Under the pieces are notes generated by a model. The model was given only the letters and a program-made list of their open reading frames with translations, was not told where the DNA came from and searched no databases. A stretch of 5,068 nucleotides of DNA from Waddliaceae bacterium (GTDB taxonomy: Bacteria > Chlamydiota > Chlamydiia > Chlamydiales > SLFE01): the NCBI GenBank assembly GCA_007124415.1, contig SLFE01000150.1, positions 1 through 5,068 of the forward strand, written 5' to 3'. Within the stretch, counting starts at the first letter, position 1; each line of letters starts with the position of its first letter. Position numbers and translations under genes: made by a program. Below, in pieces: positions 1 through 5,068 of the stretch.

Positions 1-21
1 ACACTCTCAAGTTTCCTCTCT

Positions 22-38
22 GAGTTCTCGGTGAACTC
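22..38. repeat. Short hairpin, 6-bp perfect stem
   Basis: GAGTTC (22-27) and GAACTC (33-38) are perfect reverse complements around a 5-base loop. The surrounding sequence (ctctgagttctcggtgaact) looks like the 'ctctgagttctctgtgaactc' type of dispersed intergenic repeat that I recall from several bacterial genomes. That family assignment is from memory and inferred. There is no T-run after the stem on either strand, so it is not a standard terminator. Confidence 0.4.
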
Positions 39-75
39 CTAAGTAACTTGTATTTAAGTTATTTAAATCAAACAT

Positions 76-168
76 AAAATCAACGCGGAGACGGGATGAC
101 GCAGTGGTGCGGAGGAAGATTAAAAAATAAATATATTCTCCGCGACCCTGCGTCTCCGCGTTGAAATT
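76..168. repeat. Imperfect palindrome of about 90 bp (REP- or MITE-like intergenic repeat)
   Basis: The outer arms caacgcggagacg (81-93) and its exact reverse complement (151-163) give 13 perfect base pairs. Extending outward to 76 and 168 gives 16 of 18. Further in, gcagtggtgcggagga (101-116) pairs imperfectly with the complement of the stretch around 137-151, the left arm carrying several extra bases. The centre, about 118-135, is A+T only. The 'cgcggagacgc' unit repeats inside each arm. This layout fits a small mobile or dispersed palindromic element that folds into a long hairpin. It has no coding capacity and I see no clear target-site duplication. Whether it recurs elsewhere cannot be told from this window. 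Confidence 0.65.
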
Positions 169-184
169 TCGCGAAAAACGGGAA

Positions 185-230
185 CTGCTGGAAAAGTTAT
201 ACTTTGGAGCCACTTGCAAAATTCCAGCAG
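185..230. repeat. 9-bp perfect inverted repeat with 28-base spacer
   Basis: ctgctggaa (185-193) and ttccagcag (222-230) are perfect reverse complements. The element lies 17 bp beyond the end of the larger palindrome, so the two may be parts of one composite intergenic repeat. On the minus strand it falls 60-105 bases after the stop codon of the F-box gene, where a hairpin could protect the mRNA 3' end, but no U-tract follows it. Confidence 0.4.
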
Positions 231-289
231 AAAGCTTTTTGGCTCTTTGGAAAATAAAACCAAGTTACACAGTGTACTAGGGATTGTAC

Positions 290-1468
290 TCAAATGATGA
301 GTTTGCCCCACAACAGCCAATGTATGGCAATAATAGAAAAAATGGAAATCAATGCAAAAACTTGAAGTGCCGGCAGATTCACTATTGCAAGAGCAACACC
401 ACCAATAAGCACAAAGGCGCAAGCGGTAACTTCAACGACCACTTTAATAATATTTTTAAGCCTGGTCTTTTTGATATTAGCGGCTTGTTCAACAATGCGA
501 TTTGCTAGGGGATACTTCTTGGCAAGCTCTTTCACATTATTTTCTCCGATATTCTCGCCGGCTTGACTCATCGCCAATAAAACTTTATCAGATAATTTAA
601 ACCCCTTCTTTTCGAGCGCGCTAACATTATTATATCTACCCATCTGGAAGTTCGATTCCACGTCTTTCTCTATTCCTTCTTCCTCAGCTTCCTTTATTGC
701 CCTTTCCTTAGCTTCCGTTACTGCCCTTATCAGGCTGATAATAACATCATCCAATCTATCTTTTTGTTGATCACTAGATTTTCCTTTTAAAGATAACAAC
801 TTTTCTAAACAGTTGCCAAATTCATCTCCATCTTTAAATTGAACCTTCTCAATCATCGATTCTAAAAGAACTTTAAGATCCGGATCATTGAGAAAACGGT
901 CATCAATACAATCTAAATCAAGAAACCAATTATGAAATGGGGAAGCTGAACGAAAATAAAGTTTTTCCTCTTCTTCTGCCATTAAAAATACTTGATCCGG
1001 ATTAAGACCATTTTTAACCATAGCTTCTAAATAATAAGGTAAGCTATCTCGAAAAGACCAATCATTAAAATCTGCTATTTCATCTGCTTCTAGGCATTTG
1101 TTGAGCAACAATTTAAAGTAAGGCAGACGTCCTTTCATTCCTTCAGTATTGATCTCATCGGCTTGCATTTTGAGCTCTTCAACAAGAGCTTCCAAAGTTT
1201 TACCTTCTGCTTCGATACCGCAAACCCGAGCCAATTCCTTCACGCGAACACAGGTTTTCCTCATTGGGGCATCTTTGGGAAGTCCCAATCTCTCAGCTAA
1301 TTGCAGGGCTCGCGGTTTTGCTATCTCTTCGGCCATTACGCGCCATTTACACGAAACATCCCAGCAACTTTTGAGTAGATTCTTTAAATCAAGTTGTCGT
1401 AAAACATGTAATTGCAATTCATCAGGAATGAATTGAAAATTAATTTGATTACTACATTCTATATTCAC
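290..1468 (-). CDS. F-box protein with C-terminal transmembrane hairpin (paralogue A), candidate host-directed effector
   Basis: The protein has 392 residues and no assigned function. Residues 11-48 read as an F-box: FIPDEL, then an LRQLDLKNLL helix, then VSCKWRVMAEE, matching the family pattern LPxEl...Ll..L...dL....V...W. F-boxes bind Skp1 in eukaryotic SCF ubiquitin ligases, so a bacterial one suggests action in a host cell (inference). Residues 49-240 are acidic, mostly helical and unrecognised. Residues 248-271 hold three 8-residue charged repeats. The conserved block 292-339 (QAGENI 302-307, KYP 318-320) leads into two hydrophobic segments, about 342-364 and 366-387, close together as in chlamydial Inc proteins. 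The start is GTG at 1468-1466. AGGAG lies 9 bases upstream (1478-1482 on the plus strand), and an in-frame stop follows just beyond, so no longer start exists. The gene is AT-rich, unlike its neighbour. It lies 72 bp downstream of the ATPase on the same strand and could be read through from it, but I see no promoter or terminator between them. Confidence 0.85.
   Translation of the reverse strand: MNIECSNQINFQFIPDELQLHVLRQLDLKNLLKSCWDVSCKWRVMAEEIAKPRALQLAERLGLPKDAPMRKTCVRVKELARVCGIEAEGKTLEALVEELKMQADEINTEGMKGRLPYFKLLLNKCLEADEIADFNDWSFRDSLPYYLEAMVKNGLNPDQVFLMAEEEEKLYFRSASPFHNWFLDLDCIDDRFLNDPDLKVLLESMIEKVQFKDGDEFGNCLEKLLSLKGKSSDQQKDRLDDVIISLIRAVTEAKERAIKEAEEEGIEKDVESNFQMGRYNNVSALEKKGFKLSDKVLLAMSQAGENIGENNVKELAKKYPLANRIVEQAANIKKTRLKNIIKVVVEVTACAFVLIGGVALAIVNLPALQVFALISIFSIIAIHWLLWGKLII
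402..460. repeat. Direct repeat copy 1, conserved core of the paralogous genes
   Basis: These 59 bases match 4657-4715 at 54 positions with no gaps. They encode the start of the hydrophobic hairpin (the LKNIIKV-VEVTA-AF-LIG stretch) of paralogue A. Identity this high in a pair that diverges elsewhere suggests recent duplication, gene conversion or strong constraint. Both copies have the same orientation, so they could recombine and delete the ATPase-def segment between them. Confidence 0.8.
656..728 (-). repeat. 24-bp coding tandem repeat, 2 clear copies plus 1 degenerate
   Basis: Bases 681-704 and 705-728 match at 21 of 24 positions. The preceding 657-680 matches the unit at about 15 of 24. 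In frame they encode RAVTEAKE, RAIKEAEE and EGIEKDVE (residues 248-271), a charged helical, possibly coiled-coil, stretch. Paralogue B is 26 residues shorter between its SLI and SDK anchors, exactly where these repeats lie, so the tract is probably an expansion by slippage or a loss in B. Confidence 0.75.
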
Positions 1469-1477
1469 ACTTATATA

Positions 1478-1482
1478 CTCCT
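1478..1482 (-). promoter_or_regulatory. Shine-Dalgarno sequence for the F-box protein gene
   Basis: Read on the minus strand this is AGGAG, followed by 9 bases and then the GTG start at 1468-1466. It decides the start: there is no ATG nearby, and a TAG stop in frame (1481-1483 on the plus strand) overlaps the site, so the GTG is the only start that fits. Confidence 0.75.
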
Positions 1483-1540
1483 ATTAAAATTAGAAAAGAC
1501 AACCATATCGTACTAATATTAAGAAAAAATAAAGATTCTA

Positions 1541-3841
1541 CTATATCCTTTGGGCGTTCAAAATGACGATAACGCTACTGAGCACCATGGCAAAGGCGGC
1601 ATAGATCGGTGAAAGAAGGCCGAAAACGGCCAGCCCGATCCCGATCACGTTGTAACCGAAAGCCCAGAAAAGATTTTGGCTGATCAGCCTGCGGGCCTGC
1701 TTTCCAAGTGTTCTCAGGGTTTGCAGCACGGAAAGGTTGTCTGTCGTGAGCAGTATGTCCGATGCCTGAATCGACATATCGGTCGCAGACATCACGGAGA
1801 TGCCGATATCCGCTCCGGCGATGGCCGGGGCGTCGTTCAAGCCGTCCCCCACAAAGCAGATAACTTCCCTTTTCCGAAGAGTGTCGATAAAATCCCGCTT
1901 GCTCAGCGGATTCGCCTCGGCAAGGAAGCCTTTGAACCCGCAAAGACCCGCCACTTTGGAAACGGTATTCTGTCCGTCCCCCGAAAGAAGGTACGTCGCA
2001 GGGAGGGATTGAACAAGCTCTTTCATACCGGTTTTGATCTGATCGCCTAAAGAGAGTGCCGCCAAAGTTCTGCCGCCTTTGGAGAAAAAAACAGTGGTGA
2101 TCACTCCGCCGTCCCGGCACTCCGGAACCTTTTCACCCAGGAATGAGGCGGATCCGAGGCAATAATCCTCATTTTGATAAGAGGCTTTGAGACCGTTTCC
2201 CTGAACGTCTTCGAAGGAATCCAGGGGGGCCGGTTTTTCAGCGATTGCCGTTGATATCGCTACCGATGCAGGGTGGGCCGATTGCAGGCACATCGATTTG
2301 AGCACAGCCCTGTCGCGGGCAGGGATCTCGTCAAGACCGGATAGGACCCGGAATTTCCCCTCGGTCACAGTGCCTGTTTTATCGAAGACGTAGGCCGTCT
2401 CTTTTCCGAGCAGCGACAGCGCGCCCCGGTTGCGGACAACTGCTCCGCAAGCGGACAGGCGGTGCATCAGACGGGACTCGACCAAAGGAACAGCTATCCC
2501 CAGCGCGCAGGGGCATGCGATCACAAGGACCGACAAGGCCCTCAAAGGGGCGAAAAAGAGCAGACTGACCGCGATCGACAAAACCGCCGGCACCAGCCAC
2601 TTCGCCACTCTGTCGGCCGCTCGGCTATAGGGAACTTTATCTTTAAGCTCGGTTTCAATCAGGGAAATCAACTCGCTCAGCGTCGACTCCTCCAAAGTTT
2701 TCGTCACACGGTAGGAGACCGAGCCCCTTTTAAGCAGCGAGCCTCCGATCAGCGATTCGCCCTTCAATTTTTGAACGGGAACCACCTCGCCGGTCATCAG
2801 GGATTCATCGGCTCCCCCCTCCCCCTCTACAACAATACCGTCCAAAACGATTTTTTCACCCGCATGAGCGACCAAAATATCCCCGGCCCTAATCTCTTTC
2901 AACGGAACAAAACCGACGCCCTTTTTCCTCCCCCTCCGAGGCAGGGCCCGTGTCAGACGCATAAGCGACTCTTTAGCCGAAAATTTTGCCTTGGACTCGA
3001 TAATCTTTCCCAGCAAAACAAAAGTGATAATCACCGTAGCCGTGTCAAAATAGATATGATTCGACCCTTTAGCCAGTTCATATACCGAAAGGCCGATCGC
3101 TGAAAACACGCTGATGGAAATGAGAGCCTCCATCCCCAGAATGCCCGCTTTCATTCCCTGCCAGAACCGCCGGTAAACAGGGTAGCCGCAGTACGTGAGA
3201 GCCGGAATTGAAGCGGCAAATGAAAGCCTTGAAAATGTATCGGCAAGTCCCGAACTGTCGGCAAAAAAATAACTGGCATAGACGGGATAAGAAAACATCA
3301 TGACGTTGAGGGCGCAAAATGCCGCCACAATGAACCTCAGTAGTAAGAGCGAATGCGCCGATTTTCCTTGATCGTCGCAAAGCCTTCGGGGACCGTAGCC
3401 AAGCCCCTCGATAATCGCGAGTATCCGGTCCTCCGAAATAAACCTCGGGACCCACTCGATCGAGGCCAAATCGGTGCAGTAGTCGACAACACAATTTTTG
3501 ACCCCCTTTTGCTGCATCAAAATCAGCCTGATCACCTCGGCGCAAGATGGGCACCACATGTTTTGTATGTCGAGATGAAGTCTCCTTGTTTCAAAAGAGT
3601 CCATTTCCCGGGATCTTTCCCTCATTGTTTCCAGAAGTTCCGGATTGGAGATCAGGCCCGATTTGACCGCTTCGCGGAAAATCGGATGCTCCTCATACCC
3701 GCTCAAACTCTTTTGCGCCTCCAAGATGCGGTAGACGGCCCGGCAGCCCGGGCAGCAGAAGCGCAGCTCCCCTTCCGAATAGGCCGACCCTTGAGCCTTC
3801 AGGCCGCAGAGGGCGCACGACTGTTCGGATATTGTCTTCAT
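1541..3841 (-). CDS. Copper-transporting P1B-type ATPase, FixI/CcoI type
   Basis: This complete 766-residue inner-membrane pump uses ATP to move copper (probably Cu+) out of the cytoplasm. FixI/CcoI members supply copper for cbb3-type oxidase assembly, others export excess copper. Domains in order: an N-terminal Cys-rich metal-binding domain (C9xxC12, C29-C30xxC33), typical of the FixI/CcoI group; a heavy-metal-associated domain (about 88-150) with C97xxC100; four membrane helices between about 164 and 290; an actuator domain with T350-G351-E352; the ion-channel motif C443-P444-C445; the phosphorylated D487 in DKTGT; H523-P524 of the nucleotide-binding domain; the hinge motif G665-D666-G667-L668-N669-D670; and two last helices with Y730-N731 and M752xxS755-S756. 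These last residues with CPC are the Cu+ signature. The ATG start keeps the first Cys pair and has only a weak AGG three bases before it. No ccoS, ccoN-P or ccoGH gene is adjacent, so the oxidase link is inferred from domain type. The gene is GC-rich and intact. Confidence 0.93.
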   Translation of the reverse strand: MKTISEQSCALCGLKAQGSAYSEGELRFCCPGCRAVYRILEAQKSLSGYEEHPIFREAVKSGLISNPELLETMRERSREMDSFETRRLHLDIQNMWCPSCAEVIRLILMQQKGVKNCVVDYCTDLASIEWVPRFISEDRILAIIEGLGYGPRRLCDDQGKSAHSLLLLRFIVAAFCALNVMMFSYPVYASYFFADSSGLADTFSRLSFAASIPALTYCGYPVYRRFWQGMKAGILGMEALISISVFSAIGLSVYELAKGSNHIYFDTATVIITFVLLGKIIESKAKFSAKESLMRLTRALPRRGRKKGVGFVPLKEIRAGDILVAHAGEKIVLDGIVVEGEGGADESLMTGEVVPVQKLKGESLIGGSLLKRGSVSYRVTKTLEESTLSELISLIETELKDKVPYSRAADRVAKWLVPAVLSIAVSLLFFAPLRALSVLVIACPCALGIAVPLVESRLMHRLSACGAVVRNRGALSLLGKETAYVFDKTGTVTEGKFRVLSGLDEIPARDRAVLKSMCLQSAHPASVAISTAIAEKPAPLDSFEDVQGNGLKASYQNEDYCLGSASFLGEKVPECRDGGVITTVFFSKGGRTLAALSLGDQIKTGMKELVQSLPATYLLSGDGQNTVSKVAGLCGFKGFLAEANPLSKRDFIDTLRKREVICFVGDGLNDAPAIAGADIGISVMSATDMSIQASDILLTTDNLSVLQTLRTLGKQARRLISQNLFWAFGYNVIGIGLAVFGLLSPIYAAFAMVLSSVIVILNAQRI

Positions 3842-3868
3842 CTACCTAACAGTGTATAATAAAGATCA
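3832..3868 (+). promoter_or_regulatory. Predicted sigma-70-type promoter of def, giving a leaderless mRNA
   Basis: TTGTCT (3832-3837, 4 of 6 to consensus) and a perfect TATAAT (3855-3860) are separated by exactly 17 bases. Transcription would begin about 7 bases after the -10 box, at 3867-3868, which is the A of the def start codon or the base before it. No Shine-Dalgarno sequence precedes the ATG, in keeping with a leaderless transcript. The -35 box lies inside the first codons of the divergent ATPase gene. On the opposite strand the same A+T core reads TATTAT, so the two genes may have overlapping divergent promoters, though no good -35 box is seen for the ATPase. Confidence 0.6.
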
Positions 3869-4398
3869 TGAAATTGCCACTAAGCTATTACGGCAACCCG
3901 GTTCTCAGAAAGAAATGCCGGGAGGTCGAAGAGATCAATGACGAAATTCGCCGGCTTGTCAGTGACATGTCCGAAACCCTTGAGGCGCAAAACGGCATCG
4001 GCCTCGCAGCCCCGCAAGTTGGAAAGGATCTCAGGCTTTTTATCACAAAAGTTCCGGTCCCCTCGAAGGACGATCCCGACCAATGGGAAGACGGCCCCCT
4101 CTATGTCTTCATCAACCCCGTGCTCTCCGAGCCCAGCCCCGAGTCTTGGGAGAGCAGCGAAGGGTGCCTTTCGATTCCCAAAGTCTATGTTCCGGTCACC
4201 AGGCCCTACCGCATCAAAGTGGAGGCCACCGACCTGGACGGCAACCGCTTTACCGAAGAGTTTTCGGGCCTTCAGGCCCGCTGCTGCATGCATGAAAACG
4301 ACCACATCAACGGCGTCCTCATGATCGACCGCACCGACAAAGCCAGCCGCAAAGAAATCGACGCCGACCTCCGCCGGATCAAGAAAGAATACCGTTAA
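3868..4398 (+). CDS. def: Peptide deformylase
   Basis: This 176-residue cytoplasmic metalloenzyme hydrolyses the N-formyl group from the initiator methionine of new proteins, so that methionine aminopeptidase can act. All three family motifs are present: motif 1 GIGLAAPQVG (43-52, with Q50), motif 2 EGCLS (98-102, metal ligand C100) and motif 3 HENDH (142-146, metal ligands H142 and H146, catalytic E143). The residue before motif 3 is M141 where E. coli-type enzymes have Q; I recall the same in chlamydial Def. A polar stretch at 63-76 (VPSKDDPDQWEDG region) lengthens the loop between motifs 1 and 2. The N-terminal LSYYGNPVLRKKC matches the usual start of the family, which supports the ATG at 3868 despite the absence of a ribosome binding site. 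Length is normal. The gene is GC-rich like the ATPase. Its usual partner fmt is not next to it. Confidence 0.96.
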   Translation: MKLPLSYYGNPVLRKKCREVEEINDEIRRLVSDMSETLEAQNGIGLAAPQVGKDLRLFITKVPVPSKDDPDQWEDGPLYVFINPVLSEPSPESWESSEGCLSIPKVYVPVTRPYRIKVEATDLDGNRFTEEFSGLQARCCMHENDHINGVLMIDRTDKASRKEIDADLRRIKKEYR

Positions 4399-4544
4399 CT
4401 TGCTTTCGAGTGAGAAAGCGCTACAACCAACCCGAACCTCTAACCTAACAAGGGGGCAAGGTCACTTGGACGGAACAAAAAGAGTTCTTCCGGTGATGCG
4501 CTATGAGATCGATAAGTCTAGAAAAAATTGATGGAGTACACACC
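4399..4544. other. Convergent intergenic spacer, nothing certain
   Basis: This 146-bp spacer separates the 3' ends of def (plus) and paralogue B (minus). It starts with a weak hairpin, gctttc (4402-4407) and gaaagc (4414-4419) around a 6-base loop, six bases after the def stop codon of 4396-4398 has begun. No T-run follows, so it is a poor terminator candidate. No other gene, repeat or promoter was convincing. Confidence 0.4.
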
Positions 4545-5068
4545 CTAGAATGAAAGTTTTCCCCAAAACAGCACATGAAGCGCAAAAATGGGTAAAATGA
4601 AAATCGGCGCAAAAATTTCAGCTGCCGGCGGACCTGCTACTACAAAAGCAGAATAGCCAATAAGCGCAAAGGCGAAAGCGGTAACTTCAACAATCACTTT
4701 GATAATATTTTTAAGTTTTCTGTTCTTGATTTCATTAGCTCTATTAACAACCAATTCGTTTTCAGGATACTTTTCGGCAAGCTCAATCACTTTACTTTTT
4801 GCAATGTTCTCGCCGGCTTGAATCAGCGCCAATGAGACTTTATCAGAACATGTCACATCAAGGCGCTTCTCATTCAGTTTGAATTTATATGGTTCGACTT
4901 TCTTTATCAGGCTGACAATGACTTCATCTAGTCGATCTTTTTGCTGTTGATCATTAACTTTATCTTTTAAATTTAACAGATCTTTTAGACACGAATTATA
5001 ATAATAAAATTTCACCCCCAAAGACATTCTGTCAAATTGCACATTCGCAATCGCCGATTGTAAAAGAA
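4545..5068 (-). CDS. Paralogue B of the F-box/membrane-hairpin protein, C-terminal part only (cut by window edge)
   Basis: Only the last 173 or so residues are visible and function is unknown. The frame is open to the right edge. A GTG at 5042-5040 would give a 165-residue protein, but the codons before it read LLQSAIAN, continuing the match to paralogue A (LLESMIEKVQF against LLQSAIANVQF). The GTG is therefore an internal valine and the gene extends beyond 5068. Shared blocks follow in order: DQQ-KDRLD-VI-SLI, then SDKV-LA--QAGENI, ELA-KYP, LKNIIKV-VEVTA-AF-LIG, and the ending LFWGKLSF against LLWGKLII in A. The C-terminus again holds two close hydrophobic segments. B lacks 26 residues that A has around its charged 8-residue repeats, and has a YYY-containing insertion near its visible N-terminal end. 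Whether B carries an F-box cannot be seen here. It has the same strand and AT-rich composition as A. Confidence 0.8.
   Translation of the reverse strand, partial: LLQSAIANVQFDRMSLGVKFYYYNSCLKDLLNLKDKVNDQQQKDRLDEVIVSLIKKVEPYKFKLNEKRLDVTCSDKVSLALIQAGENIAKSKVIELAEKYPENELVVNRANEIKNRKLKNIIKVIVEVTAFAFALIGYSAFVVAGPPAAEIFAPIFILPIFALHVLFWGKLSF
4657..4715. repeat. Direct repeat copy 2, conserved core of the paralogous genes
   Basis: This is the partner of 402-460, with 54 of 59 bases identical and no gaps, in the same orientation and about 4.2 kb away. A second, shorter match joins 5039-5068 to 841-870 (24 of 30), showing that the homology continues to the window edge. Confidence 0.8.

Larger units (their letters stand above)
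1..289. other. Intergenic region made of inverted repeats, no credible gene
   Basis: This 289-bp stretch lies downstream of the F-box protein gene, which is on the minus strand and ends at 290. Reading frames exist on the minus strand, but their translations contain stretches such as NAETQGRGEY and HRELREET. These are what one gets by translating 'cgcggagacgc' and 'ctctgagttctc' repeats, and they show no domain. The region holds a 6-bp hairpin (22-38), the large palindrome (76-168) and a 9-bp inverted repeat (185-230). I see no clear rho-independent terminator for the gene ending at 290. Confidence 0.6.

Noticed and set aside
7..219. 70-residue reading frame on the minus strand
   Set aside because: Its translation (NAETQGRGEY, HRELREET) is simply the palindromic repeat and hairpin read as protein, a common source of false hypothetical proteins, and it has no supported start.
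120..422. 100-residue reading frame on the minus strand
   Set aside because: It overlaps the 3' end of the F-box gene in another frame and runs into the repeat region; there is no domain or ribosome binding site.
1469..1540. Promoter for the F-box gene in the gap after the ATPase
   Set aside because: The stretch is A+T-rich and offers many poor matches. The best -35-like TTGTCT would place its -10 box over the Shine-Dalgarno sequence, so no promoter is called.
2462..3103. 213-residue plus-strand frame opposite the ATPase
   Set aside because: It is antisense to conserved ATPase domains; its composition is that of the complement of a GC-rich gene.
3078..3557. 159-residue minus-strand frame within the ATPase
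   Set aside because: It is an out-of-frame shadow of the ATPase N-terminal half, which is intact in its own frame, so there is no frameshift to explain.
3353..3859. 168-residue plus-strand frame opposite the ATPase N-terminus
   Set aside because: It is antisense to the Cys-rich and metal-binding domains and has no recognisable domain.
3938..4324. 128-residue frame inside def
   Set aside because: It overlaps def in another frame; the def frame has all catalytic motifs.
4402..4419. Hairpin after def as a rho-independent terminator
   Set aside because: The stem is only 6 bp and no T-run follows.
5040..5042. GTG as start of a 165-residue protein
   Set aside because: Upstream codons continue the match to paralogue A, so this is an internal valine.

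Overview
The window most likely comes from a non-Chlamydiaceae member of the Chlamydiota (an amoeba- or arthropod-associated group such as Waddliaceae, Criblamydiaceae or Parachlamydiaceae). This is inference. It rests on a bacterial protein with a eukaryote-type F-box and a C-terminal bilobed hydrophobic hairpin of the kind seen in chlamydial inclusion-membrane proteins, a second copy of that gene nearby, and a peptide deformylase whose sequence resembles chlamydial Def as I remember it.

Layout. Positions 1-289 are non-coding and built of inverted repeats, including a palindrome of about 90 bp with 13-bp perfect arms. On the minus strand, 290-1468 encodes a 392-residue F-box protein (paralogue A) with a strong Shine-Dalgarno sequence, a GTG start and an internal 24-bp coding tandem repeat. 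Next, 1541-3841 (minus) encodes a complete 766-residue FixI/CcoI-type copper-transporting P1B ATPase. Divergent from it, with 26 bp between, is peptide deformylase def at 3868-4398 (plus). Its predicted promoter places the transcription start at or next to the ATG, so the mRNA is probably leaderless. After 146 bp without a gene, the 3' part of a second copy of the F-box-protein gene (paralogue B, minus) runs off the right edge. Its reading frame stays open to base 5068 and matches paralogue A up to the edge.

The window is a compositional mosaic. The ATPase and def are GC-rich (for example 38 of 60 bases at 4081-4140), whereas both paralogues are AT-rich (for example 18 of 60 at 901-960). The GC-rich housekeeping pair therefore sits between two directly oriented copies of an AT-rich, effector-like gene family. 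The ATPase would export or deliver copper at the inner membrane, probably for oxidase assembly. Def removes the formyl group from new proteins in the cytoplasm. The flanking proteins look like membrane-anchored adaptors that could engage a host SCF ubiquitin ligase, which is the most interesting biology here. No tRNA, rRNA, CRISPR array or transposase gene was seen.
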